This document shows, piece after piece, positions 43,365 to 52,794 of a stretch of 64,000 bases of DNA; the stretch's first letter is position 1, and each line of letters begins with the position of its first letter. The notes under the pieces are model-generated. The model was not told the origin of the DNA. It worked only from the letters and a program-made list of their open reading frames with translations, and searched no databases. The translations under genes and the position numbers were made by a program. The stretch spans positions 62,001-126,000 of the forward strand of contig JAFEBL010000017.1 of NCBI GenBank assembly GCA_018242665.1, read 5' to 3'. The stretch comes from Nitrospira sp. (GTDB lineage Bacteria; Nitrospirota; Nitrospiria; Nitrospirales; Nitrospiraceae).

Positions 43365-44221
43365 GCAAGCAGGGATTTGCGGTCGCGTTTGTCGGCATTG
43401 TCATCGGCTTGCTGGTGCTTGGCGCGTCGCCCTTTTACATTGTCGACGTGACCCAAAACGCCATCGTGGTGCAGCTCGGCAAACCAGTCCGCAATGTCAC
43501 CGAAGGCGGCCTGTATCTGAAAGTGCCGTTCATCGAAGAAGTCACCTATTTCGATAAGCGGCTGCTGGATTATGACTCCAACGCTCAGGACGTGATCACG
43601 CAGGACAAAAAGACTCTCCTGCTCGACAACTTTGCCAAATGGCGGATCACAGATCCCCTCAAGGTCTATCAAGCATTCCAAAGCCAGCGCGGCGCGTTGC
43701 AGCGCTTGCATGACATCATCTATTCGGAATTGCGTGTTGAGCTGGGCCGTCACGAACTGGCGGAAATTGTCTCGTCGGCTCGGGCGCAACTCATGGCTGT
43801 GGTCACACAACGCGCGAATGAAAAGGCCTCGGCGTACGGCATTGAGATTCAAGATGTGCGGATCAAACGGGCAGACCTTCCCGAACAAAACGAGAAAGCC
43901 GTCTTTTCACGCATGCAGGCAGAGCGGGAACGACAAGCCAAGCAATATCGAGCGGAAGGCGCGGAAGAGGCGCAGAAAATTAAATCGGAAGCCGAAAAAG
44001 ATCGGGAAATTATCCTGGCCGAAGCCTATCGTGAATCAGAAGAACTTCGTGGCGGCGGCGATGCCAAGGCCTTCAAGATCTACGCGGATGCGTACCGCCA
44101 GGACCCGCACTTCTTTGAGTTCACCCGCACGATGGAAGCCTATCGCAAAACCCTCAAAGACAAAACCACCATCCTCGTCAGCCCTGACTCCGAATACTTC
44201 CGTTTCCTCAAGCAACGTTAG
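43361..44221 (+). CDS. hflC: HflC, FtsH-regulating SPFH protein
   Basis: 286 aa. N-terminal TM helix 6-27 (AVAFVGIVIGLLVLGASPFYIV), SPFH domain (VTQNAIVVQLGKPVRNVTEGGLYLKVPF), coiled coil (MQAERERQAKQYRAEGAEEAQKIKSEAEKDR) and the HflC-type end FFEFTRTMEAYRKTLKDKTTILVSPDSEYFRFL. Translationally coupled to hflK. Its stop codon TAG lies inside the left arm of the 194-bp palindrome that follows. Confidence 0.95.
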   Translation: MSKQGFAVAFVGIVIGLLVLGASPFYIVDVTQNAIVVQLGKPVRNVTEGGLYLKVPFIEEVTYFDKRLLDYDSNAQDVITQDKKTLLLDNFAKWRITDPLKVYQAFQSQRGALQRLHDIIYSELRVELGRHELAEIVSSARAQLMAVVTQRANEKASAYGIEIQDVRIKRADLPEQNEKAVFSRMQAERERQAKQYRAEGAEEAQKIKSEAEKDREIILAEAYRESEELRGGGDAKAFKIYADAYRQDPHFFEFTRTMEAYRKTLKDKTTILVSPDSEYFRFLKQR

Positions 44222-44412
44222 CCCGCATTATTCATGACGGTTCGTCGCGAAATTGCCAAGTCACGTGGCGAGACCGGCGCGCGGAGCCGGGAGGACCCGA
44301 ATCGTACTCGTGCAGTACGGTGAGGATCCGATAGGCGAGCTCGCCGGCCGAAGGCCCGTCGCAGCAGTGAATTGGCGATTGCAGCAGAAGCGCTCATGAA
44401 TAATTCGGGCTA
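44219..44412. repeat. 194-bp full-length imperfect palindrome between hflC and fhs (MITE-like)
   Basis: Terminal inverted repeats TAGCCCGCATTATTCATGA (44219-44237) and TCATGAATAATTCGGGCTA (44394-44412) match at 18 of 19 positions. Inner arms also pair (GTTCGTCGCGAAATTGCCAAGTCAC with GTGAATTGGCGATTGCAGCAG, about two thirds). The apex is CGTACT-cgtgc-AGTACG (44303-44319). The whole region can fold as one long hairpin. It may be a miniature inverted-repeat element or a bidirectional terminator between the convergent genes. Confidence 0.65.
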
Positions 44413-44419
44413 GGAAGCA

Positions 44420-46102
44420 TCACGCCAGCCCGACGATCTCGCCAGACCGAGGATCGATATCGATGCGCTCGCCGGCCGGCTTTTTGGGTAGCCCAGGCAT
44501 GAGTTGAATGCCCGAACAGACCGCTGTGAGAAAGCCCGCCCCGGACAGAATTCGCAACTCTTGGATGGGCACGGTAAATCCGGATGGCCGTCCTTTGAGA
44601 GCCGGGTCGTGAGAGAGCGACAGGGGCGTCTTGGCCATACAGATAGGAAATTGCTCGAATCCCAAGCTTGCCGCCAATTCCATATCCTTTTCCGCCTTCG
44701 GTGAATACGACACGTCGGCTGCGCCATACATCCTCGTGGCAATGGTCTCGATCTTCTTCTTGATAGGCCAGGTCGCATCATAGAGGTGCGTGAAGGTCGA
44801 TCCTTGCGCCGCCACCTTCACGACCGCGCGAGCCAGTTCTTCCGCGCCTTTTCCGCCATCAGCCCAATGGGTGGACACAGCCGCCGCTGAGGCCCCCGCC
44901 GTCAGGGCGCGCTCACATACCCACTCCAATTCTTTCTGTGAATCATCCTGAAAGGCATTGACGGCCACCACCACGGGCACGCCGTGTGCTCGCACGTTCG
45001 CAATGTGCTGCTCGAGATTGGCGAACCCCCGTTCCAGCGCCGCCTGGTTCGGTCCTGTCAGTCCCGGGGGAAGCGGTAATCCTGATTTCACCGTGCCGCC
45101 GCCACCGTGCAACTTGAGTGCACGCAACGTCGCAACGACTACACCTGCGTCCGGACGAAGTCCTGACGTGCGGCACTTGATGTTGAAAAACTTTTCTGCG
45201 CCCAAATCGCTGCCGAATCCGGCTTCCGTCACCACATACTCCGCACAACGTAGCGCCAGCTGATCTGAGACCACCGAGCAGTTTCCATGAGCAATGTTGC
45301 CGAACGGTCCGGCATGGACAAACGCGGGCGTGCCTTCCAGGGTCTGCACCAGATTTGGAAGCAAGGCATCTTTGAGCAGCACCGCCATCGACCCGGTACA
45401 ACCGAATGCATCGGCTGTGGTCATGGCGCCACTCTCTGTCAGACCGACCAGGATTCTGCCGAGGCGCTGACGCAGGTCAGCATGATCCGTCGCCAGCGCC
45501 AACACCGCCATGATCTCCGACGCCTCCGTAATGACAAACTGCCCAGGCCGCGGGCCCGCTTCCGCACTCAATACGATATCGCGGAGTGCTCGGTCACTCA
45601 CACCCAGCGTGCGAGGCCATCTGATCGTGTGCGGATCTAGGTTGAGCGCATTCCCGTGGAACAGGTGATTGTCCACAAATGCCGAGAGCAGATTGTGGCT
45701 GGCGGATACAGCATGGGCATCGCCGGTGAAATGCAGATTGATATCTTCCATAGGCCAGACCTGGGCTCGTCCTCCGCCTGTCCCTCCACCTTTGATGCCA
45801 AACACCGGTCCAAGAGATGGCTGCCTCAAGGTGACCGCCGCACGGTGGCCCAGCCGACATAACGCCATGCTTAATCCAACCGACGTCGTCGTCTTCCCCT
45901 CGCCCAACGGTGTAGGATTGATCGCAGTCACCAGGACGTACCGACCAAGAGGCCTCTGTTGTACCCGTTCTGCAAAGTTGAGAGAAATTTTGGCTTTATA
46001 CCGACCAAATGGAATGAGATCGTCAGAATGAATGCCCAATGCTTGCGCGACTTCGAAAATATGCCTGTGCGGCACTGAACGAGCTATCTCCAAGTCAGTC
46101 AT
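44420..46102 (-). CDS. fhs: Formate-tetrahydrofolate ligase
   Basis: 560 aa. Joins formate to THF with ATP, giving 10-formyl-THF for purines, fMet or C1 assimilation. The P-loop-like PTPLGEGKTTTSVGLSMAL, the FGIKGGGTGGGRAQVWPMEDINLHFTGD block, FVHAGPFGNIAHG and ATVRALKLHGGGG are diagnostic. Full length. It stands alone, convergent with hflC. Confidence 0.97.
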   Translation of the reverse strand: MTDLEIARSVPHRHIFEVAQALGIHSDDLIPFGRYKAKISLNFAERVQQRPLGRYVLVTAINPTPLGEGKTTTSVGLSMALCRLGHRAAVTLRQPSLGPVFGIKGGGTGGGRAQVWPMEDINLHFTGDAHAVSASHNLLSAFVDNHLFHGNALNLDPHTIRWPRTLGVSDRALRDIVLSAEAGPRPGQFVITEASEIMAVLALATDHADLRQRLGRILVGLTESGAMTTADAFGCTGSMAVLLKDALLPNLVQTLEGTPAFVHAGPFGNIAHGNCSVVSDQLALRCAEYVVTEAGFGSDLGAEKFFNIKCRTSGLRPDAGVVVATLRALKLHGGGGTVKSGLPLPPGLTGPNQAALERGFANLEQHIANVRAHGVPVVVAVNAFQDDSQKELEWVCERALTAGASAAAVSTHWADGGKGAEELARAVVKVAAQGSTFTHLYDATWPIKKKIETIATRMYGAADVSYSPKAEKDMELAASLGFEQFPICMAKTPLSLSHDPALKGRPSGFTVPIQELRILSGAGFLTAVCSGIQLMPGLPKKPAGERIDIDPRSGEIVGLA

Positions 46103-46286
46103 GTGCGGTCCCCTGTCAACACATAGAGATTGAGAAACACATCGGCACTGGAGCCGGACGCAGTGGTGGACCTATGGCAGAAATGCGTTGCCGCAACAAG
46201 TGGGAAAGCTAGATACAGGAGAGGAAGACGACGACCTGGCGGGACACACACATTCAGCCCCGGTGAAGGCTGAGCAGGTTTCGGGC

Positions 46287-47306
46287 TTAATCCAAAATGA
46301 ATTTGGTTGGGTCAAGGGCCTGGCCGTTCTTCTTCACCATATAGTGAAGGTGCGGGCCTGTGGACAAGCCGGTACTGCCGACCAATGCCACCACATCGCC
46401 CCGCTTGACCCGCTGCCCTTCCTTGACGAGTGATTTCGCCAAGTGGCCGTACACCGTTTCAATACCGTAGCCATGGTCAAGTTTGACCATATTTCCCATT
46501 TTGGAATCAAAGCTCACGGTGACCACTCGGCCGAGCGCCGGCGCCTGAACCGGAGAATTGGCCTGAGCCCCGATGTCCAAACCATCATGCCAGGCCGGCT
46601 TTTCCGTAAATGGGGACACTCTTGGCCCAAACCCCGAGGTCACCCACCCACGCACAGGCCAGATTGAGGGGGTGGAGGCCCACTGGGCTGAGCGTTGCTC
46701 CGCAACCTGCGTGAGGTTTTCCAAGGCTTCTTCCTGCTGGGTGGCTTCCCGAGTCAGCGCTTCCAAGCTTTCACGGACCTGCAGGGTCACTTCTTCGATG
46801 CTTTCTGTGGAGAAATCCAAACCTGGCTGCATATTGTCTCGCAGCTCAGACATCTGTTGCCGATTCTCGCCCACTGCGCCTATGGTCCCATTCCCCTGAA
46901 CACCGGTTTTGCCATCCGGTAAAGGCCCATCTTCACCGCCTCGGCCATTGGCAAGGTCTCCGGCCGGCTTGGTCGCATCGATACCAAGCATGACGCGGAG
47001 GCGCTGGTTGACTTCGCCCATCGCCGAAATTCGCTTCTTCAAGTCATCGATGGCGGCCGAAAAGGCAGCAGTCTGCTCCCGGGCACCCATGGCTTCGGCC
47101 CGAAACGCCGACAATTGCCACACTTCGCCGGTGCGAATCACATAATGGGAGACGACCAGGAGGTCGGCGACGATTAAAATCGCAGCCAAAATCAGAAGCT
47201 TACGTACGAATTTCCGTGGAAAACTAAACCGCAGGGGCTTCGAGGACGATCCCCGAAACACGACGACGGTGTAGGCATCACTGGTTTCGGCCGTTTGCTG
47301 GCTCAT
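46287..47306 (-). CDS. M23-family (LytM) peptidase, membrane anchored
   Basis: 339 aa. One N-terminal TM helix (about 30-52), a coiled-coil periplasmic region (60-215), then a LytM domain at about 230-335. It contains HDGLDIGAQANSPVQAPALGRVV (His and Asp zinc ligands), LDHGYGIETVYGHLAKSLVKEGQ and GSTGLSTGPHLHYMVKKNG (HxH). All four metal/catalytic residues are present, so it is probably an active endopeptidase on peptidoglycan crosslinks. GGGGAG upstream of ATG 47306. Confidence 0.93.
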   Translation of the reverse strand: MSQQTAETSDAYTVVVFRGSSSKPLRFSFPRKFVRKLLILAAILIVADLLVVSHYVIRTGEVWQLSAFRAEAMGAREQTAAFSAAIDDLKKRISAMGEVNQRLRVMLGIDATKPAGDLANGRGGEDGPLPDGKTGVQGNGTIGAVGENRQQMSELRDNMQPGLDFSTESIEEVTLQVRESLEALTREATQQEEALENLTQVAEQRSAQWASTPSIWPVRGWVTSGFGPRVSPFTEKPAWHDGLDIGAQANSPVQAPALGRVVTVSFDSKMGNMVKLDHGYGIETVYGHLAKSLVKEGQRVKRGDVVALVGSTGLSTGPHLHYMVKKNGQALDPTKFILD

Positions 47307-47425
47307 AGGACGCTCTCCCCTTCACTGATACACCCATCAGTTTCGACCACTGACTTTTTGCAGTGTACTGATCTCACGCGCGATGGTCAACCCTTTGTTT
47401 TCAAAAGACCGTGTCGCAATTTCAA

Positions 47426-47767
47426 CTACTTATCTGTTTCACTCCTGATCCAGTTCAAATAGGCTTCAGATCCGGCAATCAGCGGAAGGGCGACGATTTC
47501 CGGCACCGTGTAACTGTGATGTTGCCGCACCACCGATTCCAGCTCTGCGAAACGCATTCTCGTAGTTTTGATGATCATCAAACATTCGGTTTCAGTGCTG
47601 ACCCGATTGTCCCACCGGAAAATTGAGCGGATGCCGCTCACCACGTTTGCGCAAGCCGCCAACTTGGCTTCCACGAGAATCCGGCCGATTTTCTCCGCTT
47701 CTTCGGGTGTCGCGGTCGTCACCATCACCGCGATCGCAGCACATTCCTCGTCCAACGTCTCCCTCAC
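47426..47767 (-). CDS. cutA: CutA divalent-cation tolerance protein
   Basis: 113 aa from the GTG at 47767. Family pattern VMVTTATPEEAEKIGRILVEAKLAACANVVSGIRSIFRWDNRV, ETECLMIIKTTRMRFAELESVVRQHHSYTVPEIVALPLIAGSEAYLNWI. It forms a very stable trimer; originally tied to copper tolerance, its true function is unsettled. Separated from the M23 gene by 119 bp. Confidence 0.95.
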   Translation of the reverse strand: MRETLDEECAAIAVMVTTATPEEAEKIGRILVEAKLAACANVVSGIRSIFRWDNRVSTETECLMIIKTTRMRFAELESVVRQHHSYTVPEIVALPLIAGSEAYLNWIRSETDK

Positions 47768-48099
47768 TCAAAGCAAATTGCGTGCCTTCACGTGCTCGAC
47801 AGAATCGCAATACGGAAACAATTCAACGGGTTAGATGAAATTTCACGCTCTTTTCGCCCTGGAACCGTCAGGTCGACCGGACAAGATTTGCACACTTCGT
47901 CGAAAAACGGGCAGGATGCGCGGCACAATCTGCCGACCATTGGTCATATTCGACCTGCTCGTCCTAGCCACAACAGTGTCTCGGTCCATTTTTCCCAACT
48001 CTTGAGCGACAGAGGCATGTCGACACCTGCCAGGATTGACACCACCTCTGCTTGCTTCTTAAGATTCCGCCACAGCCTAACTAGATGGAGGTACCGCCG
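47768..48099. other. Intergenic region, nothing recognised
   Basis: 332 bp between the divergent cutA and rhodanese genes. Must contain promoters for both. Possible frames are not protein-like. No repeat or RNA structure stood out. Confidence 0.4.
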
Positions 48100-48420
48100 A
48101 TGAGCTTCACCATTACGCCAACCGAATTGAAATCACGACTGGATAAAGGCGACAAACTCGTGCTTGTGGATGTTCGCGAGCCGTGGGAATATGCGATCGC
48201 CAAGCTGGACGGTTCCGTCCTCGTCCCGTTGGCAACGCTCCAGCAATCCCTTGGAAAGTTGGATCGGAACGCTGAGATTGTCGCCCTATGCCATCACGGG
48301 ATGAGAAGCGCGGATGCAACGGGTTTTTTGCTACAGCAAGGGTTTGGAAACGTGAAAAACCTGATCGGGGGAATCGACGCCTGGTCCGCCCAAATTGATC
48401 CGTCGGTCCCGCGATACTAA
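48100..48420 (+). CDS. Single-domain rhodanese
   Basis: 106 aa from the ATG at 48100, with GGAGGT 7-8 nt upstream. Rhodanese fold with VLVDVREPWEYAIAKLDGSVLVPLATL and the active-site loop around C64 (ALCHHGMRSADATGFLLQQGF), then NLIGGIDAWSAQIDP. Transfers sulfane sulfur to thiols or cyanide, or handles sulfur for cofactor synthesis. The acceptor is unknown. Confidence 0.93.
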   Translation: MSFTITPTELKSRLDKGDKLVLVDVREPWEYAIAKLDGSVLVPLATLQQSLGKLDRNAEIVALCHHGMRSADATGFLLQQGFGNVKNLIGGIDAWSAQIDPSVPRY

Positions 48421-48435
48421 ACCCGGGATACTGGA

Positions 48436-49359
48436 CTAGACCACTCCGTCACGGAAAAAGTCGACGGTACGCCGCAGTCCTTCGCGCAAATCCACCTTGG
48501 GATCCCATCCCAAGCTCCGATGGAGCTTGGTGCAGTCAATCACGCTGCGGGCCTGCTCGCCTCGCTTGGCAGGCCCGTGCACTTCTCGGAACTCCACCTT
48601 GGTCAGGTCTACGACAATCCGGAAGAGGTCGTTGACTGACGTCTCAATTCCGGTCCCGACGTTGTAGACACCTTCCACGTCAGGGCCCATCGCCATGAGA
48701 TTCGCCTCGACCACGTCTTCGACATAGACGAAATCACGAGTTTGGCGTCCATTGCCGTTGACTACGGCTTGCTCACCACGCAGCATCTTTTGAATAAAAA
48801 TCGCCACGACACCCGCCTCGCCCTCTGGATCCTGCCGAGGCCCATAGACATTCGCATACCGCAAGCTGACGACCTGAATGCCGCTCATGCGCTGGTAATA
48901 GAACAGATAATGCTCGCCGCACAATTTGCTGATTCCGTAGGGAGAGAGCGGTTGCGTGACGTGAGTTTCCGGAGCGGGAAAGGTCAGCTGCTCCCCGTAA
49001 ATCGCCCCGCCGGACGATGAAAAGATCACCTTGCGCGCACCATGCTTGGAAGCCTGCTCCAATACGTTCAACGTGCCCAACACATTGACCTGCGCGTCGA
49101 ACATCGGATCTTCTACTGAACGCCTGACGTTCATCTGCGCAGCGAGGTGGAAGACCACCGCCGGTCGTTCGTTGCGGAACACCCGCTCTAACTTTGGATT
49201 CTCGATGTCCAGCTTGTAGAATTGCGCCGCCTTGGGAACATTTTTCCGCTTACCCGTGACAAGATTATCGACCACCACCACGTCATGCCCTTCTTGCAGT
49301 AACCGATCCACGACGTGCGACCCGATGAATCCCGCCCCTCCAGTCACCAAGACTTTCAT
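48436..49359 (-). CDS. NAD-dependent sugar epimerase/dehydratase (GalE-like)
   Basis: 307 aa from the ATG at 49359 (GAGGAGA upstream). Extended SDR: GGAGFIG (7-13), NVRRSVEDP, the catalytic Ser in FSSSGGAIYGE, YGISK (Tyr-x3-Lys), and the Y-N-VGTG and RDFVYVEDVVEA blocks. Most like UDP-glucose/UDP-GlcNAc 4-epimerases. The substrate is not certain. 61 bp downstream of tlyA, so possibly in the same transcript. Confidence 0.9.
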   Translation of the reverse strand: MKVLVTGGAGFIGSHVVDRLLQEGHDVVVVDNLVTGKRKNVPKAAQFYKLDIENPKLERVFRNERPAVVFHLAAQMNVRRSVEDPMFDAQVNVLGTLNVLEQASKHGARKVIFSSSGGAIYGEQLTFPAPETHVTQPLSPYGISKLCGEHYLFYYQRMSGIQVVSLRYANVYGPRQDPEGEAGVVAIFIQKMLRGEQAVVNGNGRQTRDFVYVEDVVEANLMAMGPDVEGVYNVGTGIETSVNDLFRIVVDLTKVEFREVHGPAKRGEQARSVIDCTKLHRSLGWDPKVDLREGLRRTVDFFRDGVV

Positions 49360-49420
49360 ACGTCTCCTCGCTCCCCCTTCATCAACCACGCACTGAACCT
49401 CCAGACCCGCAGGTCGAGGA

Positions 49421-50236
49421 TCAGCCTACACCTTCTCCAGACTTCCGCAAAGTATTTTCGTCAGGCCTGGGAGTCTTGGGTGACGCCTTGGGTCGGAACC
49501 ACGCAAGGATCTCCCGATTCCCCTTCCGCCCTTCAATGGGCGACTCCATGCGGCCTGCCAGATCCAAACCCAGAGAGCGGGCGCAGGCAATCACCTTGTC
49601 TGCGGATCCTTCCCGTAGGCCATCGTCACGCACAATCCCTCCCCGCCCGACCAGGCCCTTTCCCACCTCAAATTGCGGTTTGATCAGGGTAATGACAGAA
49701 CCCGGGCCGGTGAGATAGGGCACGACGCACGGCAATACCAACGTGAGAGAAATGAACGACACATCAATCACAATCAAATCGATTGGCTCCGGGATCGCCT
49801 GAGGAGGCAGATGCCGAACGTTGGTCCGTTCCATGAGGACCACTCGTGGATCCTGGCGAAGCCGCCACTCAAATTGTCCATACCCGACATCCACCGCATA
49901 GACACGACTTGCGCCACGCTGCAGCAGGCAATCCGTAAAGCCACCCGTGGAGCAGCCCACATCGAAACAGGTCATGCCCGTCGGGTCGACCTGAAATTGA
50001 TCCAGCGCGCCAGCTAGCTTTTCTCCCCCGCGCCCCACATAGGGTGACCCAGGCCCCGTCACCTCCACGGATGCATCCGGCAACGTGAGCTTCGCGGCCT
50101 TATCGACCACCGCCCCGTCCACCCGGACCAACCCCGCCAGGATCAGGCGAGCCGCATCCTCCCGGCTAGCCACTAATCCACGATTGACCAGCACGCGATC
50201 GAGCCGTTCTCGCTCTGGGCGGATTTTTTGAACCAT
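49421..50236 (-). CDS. tlyA: TlyA-family 2'-O-ribose rRNA methyltransferase
   Basis: 271 aa from the ATG at 50236. N-terminal S4 RNA-binding domain (about 10-65: RLDRVLVNRGLVASREDAARLILAGLVRVDG), then a FtsJ-like SAM domain: CFDVGCSTGGFTDCLLQRGASRVYAVDVGYGQ, DLIVIDVSFISL and LIKPQFEVGK. The K-D-K-E-type residues fit a 2'-O-methylase. TlyA methylates 16S and 23S rRNA cytidines in mycobacteria. End of the rny-ymdB-xseA-xseB series. Confidence 0.92.
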   Translation of the reverse strand: MVQKIRPERERLDRVLVNRGLVASREDAARLILAGLVRVDGAVVDKAAKLTLPDASVEVTGPGSPYVGRGGEKLAGALDQFQVDPTGMTCFDVGCSTGGFTDCLLQRGASRVYAVDVGYGQFEWRLRQDPRVVLMERTNVRHLPPQAIPEPIDLIVIDVSFISLTLVLPCVVPYLTGPGSVITLIKPQFEVGKGLVGRGGIVRDDGLREGSADKVIACARSLGLDLAGRMESPIEGRKGNREILAWFRPKASPKTPRPDENTLRKSGEGVG

Positions 50237-50302
50237 AGGTTGCGATGGGAATTCAGCGACGACGGAGGCGGGCCACGGTGAACCCACAGATTGATGCGGC
50301 TG

Positions 50303-50551
50303 CTACTGAGATGTCTCCGATTCACCCTCGCCGGGGGAAAAGGCTTGAATCCGTTTTTTGCCGTCTTTGTCCTGCACCAGGATTTCAACCTTACGCTCCG
50401 CGTCTTCTAACATCTTGAGACAGGTCTTGGACAACCGGATCCCCTCTTCGAAAATTTTCAACGAATCGTCGAGCGGCAGATCGCCCTTTTCCAATTCGGC
50501 GACAATCGTCTCCAACCTCGCCATGGCATATTCAAATTTTACTGCAGCCAC
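50303..50551 (-). CDS. xseB: Exodeoxyribonuclease VII small subunit
   Basis: 82 aa from the GTG at 50551, chosen because AAAGGGAG lies 5 nt upstream; a GTG at 50557 overlaps that site. Pattern FEYAMARLETIVAELEKGDLPLDDSLKIFEEGIRLSKTCLKMLEDAERKVEIL is the XseB coiled coil. Binds XseA to make the single-strand nuclease. 57 bp after xseA. Confidence 0.94.
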   Translation of the reverse strand: MAAVKFEYAMARLETIVAELEKGDLPLDDSLKIFEEGIRLSKTCLKMLEDAERKVEILVQDKDGKKRIQAFSPGEGESETSQ

Positions 50552-50608
50552 AAGCACTCCCTTTGCTCAGTCACCGATCGCGCATTATTGCCCGCGCCTG
50601 TGGCGGGG

Positions 50609-51967
50609 TCAAGATGCCGTCTGTTCGATGGTCTCGCGCACCACACAGACCAACTGCCCCTCCCCGAGCCTGGCCCGAACCGTCTGACCGACAACCACGT
50701 CCGATGACTGTCGCACCATCCTTCCCTCAGGCACCGTTCGTAAGATGCTAAATCCCCGCGCCAGGATGGCCAAGGGACTGAGGGCATCCAGCGTGGCCAC
50801 CAACGCCGCAACCGATTGCCTCCGCGAAACAATCCCGCGACGCGCCTCCTGCTCCAACCGCTTGGATAGTTGTGGGAGCAGGACGAGTGACGCTCGAATC
50901 CGGCTGTACGGGCCCTGGTTCAAGAGGGCATGCCGGTGCTCCACCACGCTACGGTGCCGCGCTGTCAGACGCTCGATCAACCTGCGCGTCAATCGATCAT
51001 GGAGATCGTCCAGATGCTGGGCCTGCCCGTGAACCCGAAACCGCATCTCCCCGAGTCCTCCGATCGACCGATCGAGCCGATGCCGCTGAATCTGCACCCC
51101 GGTGTCCATGAGGCGGCACAGGCGACTCTCCAGTTCGCCCAGTCGCGCCAGAATCTCGTCCAGTACGGGCACCACTGCCTCGGCCGCCGCCGAGGGGGTC
51201 GGGGCCCGATAGTCTGCCGCAAAATCCGACAGCGTGACGTCGATTTCATGTCCGACAGCCGAGACCACCGGCACTCTTGACCCGGCAATGGCTCGGACCA
51301 CCGCTTCGTCGTTGAAGGCCCAGAGATCCTCCGACGCCCCTCCGCCACGCCCGACAATCAGCACGTCCACCTGTGGCAACTCGTTTACGGCCCGAATCGC
51401 CTCCGCGATGTGCTCGCCGGCTCCTTCGCCCTGCACCGGAACGGGAGCAATGAGGAGATTGACGACCGGGCAGCGACGCCGAAGCACCGCCACGATATCG
51501 CGGATCGCGGCCCCTGTGATCGAGGTCACCACGCCAACCGTTTTGGGAAACTCCGGCAATGGCCGCTTCCTGCTTTCGTCAAACAATCCCTCACGTGACA
51601 GTCGCTCCTTGAGCTGCTCGAAGGCCAACTGCAAGGACCCGATTCCCTTCGGCTCAAGCGTATCTACGATGAGTTGATACTCACCGCGTGGCTCGTAGAC
51701 GGAAATGCGTCCGCGTGCGACAACTGCCAACCCCTCCTGAAGCGCAAATCGAAGGCGCATGGCTCCGGACCGGAAGAGCACACCACGCAGCTGGCTCTGC
51801 GCATCTTTCAGCGTGAAATAGAGATGACCCGACGTGGGGGCGCGGAGATTGGAGATTTCGCCTTCGACCCAGACCTCGCAAAACTGGTCTTCCAACGATT
51901 CTCGAATGAGCCGTGTCACATCGGACACGGAGAGCAGCAGCGGCAGCGAAAGATTGTGCCCGGTCAT
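50609..51967 (-). CDS. xseA: Exodeoxyribonuclease VII large subunit
   Basis: 452 aa. N-terminal OB fold (about 10-105: VSDVTRLIRESLEDQFCEVWVEGEISNLRAPTSGHLYFTLKD), then the catalytic domain with VGVVTSITGAAIRDI, VDVLIVGRGGGASEDLWAFNDEAVVRAIAGSRVPVVSAVGHEIDVTLSDFAADYRAPTPSAAAE, then the long coiled coil to the C-terminus. Degrades single-stranded DNA in both directions. 37 bp downstream of ymdB. Confidence 0.96.
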   Translation of the reverse strand: MTGHNLSLPLLLSVSDVTRLIRESLEDQFCEVWVEGEISNLRAPTSGHLYFTLKDAQSQLRGVLFRSGAMRLRFALQEGLAVVARGRISVYEPRGEYQLIVDTLEPKGIGSLQLAFEQLKERLSREGLFDESRKRPLPEFPKTVGVVTSITGAAIRDIVAVLRRRCPVVNLLIAPVPVQGEGAGEHIAEAIRAVNELPQVDVLIVGRGGGASEDLWAFNDEAVVRAIAGSRVPVVSAVGHEIDVTLSDFAADYRAPTPSAAAEAVVPVLDEILARLGELESRLCRLMDTGVQIQRHRLDRSIGGLGEMRFRVHGQAQHLDDLHDRLTRRLIERLTARHRSVVEHRHALLNQGPYSRIRASLVLLPQLSKRLEQEARRGIVSRRQSVAALVATLDALSPLAILARGFSILRTVPEGRMVRQSSDVVVGQTVRARLGEGQLVCVVRETIEQTAS

Positions 51968-52004
51968 ACGGTGCCGAGGCAGCGGAGGGTGGTGCGCGGA
52001 GAGA

Positions 52005-52784
52005 TCAATCCATTACTCGGATACGTTCAACTGACAGGGCCTTGCCCAGCGTCGCGTCGAGGTCGACAAGGAGGGCACAGAAGACTGTCGGCCCCGAAGC
52101 CACCTCAAATCGACGGGGCATGCCGGTCAGAAACTTTTCAATCGCCAGTTCTTTTTTGATCCCGATGACCGAATGCAGCGGCCCCGTCATGCCAATGTCG
52201 GTGATGTAGGCCGTCCCTTTCGGAAGGATCTGCTCGTCAGCCGTCTGCACGTGCGTGTGCGTACCGGCCACGACCGTGACCAACCCGTCCAGATAATGGC
52301 CCATGGCCATTTTTTCCGAGGTGGCCTCGGCGTGCATATCGACCACAATGGCCGAGACCTGCGTCTTAAGCCGCTCCACCTCACGTTTCGCGACCTGAAA
52401 CGGGCAATCGATGGTCGGCATAAACGCCCGCCCCATCAAATGAAGAATGCCCAGAGACTCCCCGCCTGGGGTTGTGAAGACATAGCTGCCTCGTCCAGGC
52501 ACCCCGGCGGGATAGTTGGCCGGGCGCAACAGGCGGGGCTCCCTGGGAAACACGTCCAAGATTTCTTTTTTATCCCAAGCATGGTTGCCCGTGGTGATGA
52601 CGGACACCCCGAGGTCAAAGAGATCATCCACCAGATCAGGCGTGATGCCGAATCCGCCGGCGACATTTTCGCCGTTGCCGACCACGACATCGATCGCATG
52701 ATTGGCAATGAGCTTCGGCAGGAGGCGAGCCACGGACCGTCGTCCCGGCTCGCCCATGATATCTCCGATCATTAAGACTTTCAT
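52005..52784 (-). CDS. ymdB: YmdB-family metallophosphoesterase (TIGR00282)
   Basis: 259 aa. Dinuclear-metal motifs: MIGDIMGEPGR, VGNGENVAGGFG, TTGNHAWDKKE, VVDMHAEATSEKMA and VAGTHTHVQTADE. The family hydrolyses 2',3'-cyclic nucleotides. In many bacteria ymdB follows rny, as here (10-bp gap), which points to a joint role in RNA turnover or signalling. Confidence 0.95.
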   Translation of the reverse strand: MKVLMIGDIMGEPGRRSVARLLPKLIANHAIDVVVGNGENVAGGFGITPDLVDDLFDLGVSVITTGNHAWDKKEILDVFPREPRLLRPANYPAGVPGRGSYVFTTPGGESLGILHLMGRAFMPTIDCPFQVAKREVERLKTQVSAIVVDMHAEATSEKMAMGHYLDGLVTVVAGTHTHVQTADEQILPKGTAYITDIGMTGPLHSVIGIKKELAIEKFLTGMPRRFEVASGPTVFCALLVDLDATLGKALSVERIRVMD

Positions 52785-52794
52785 GCCCAGTCAC

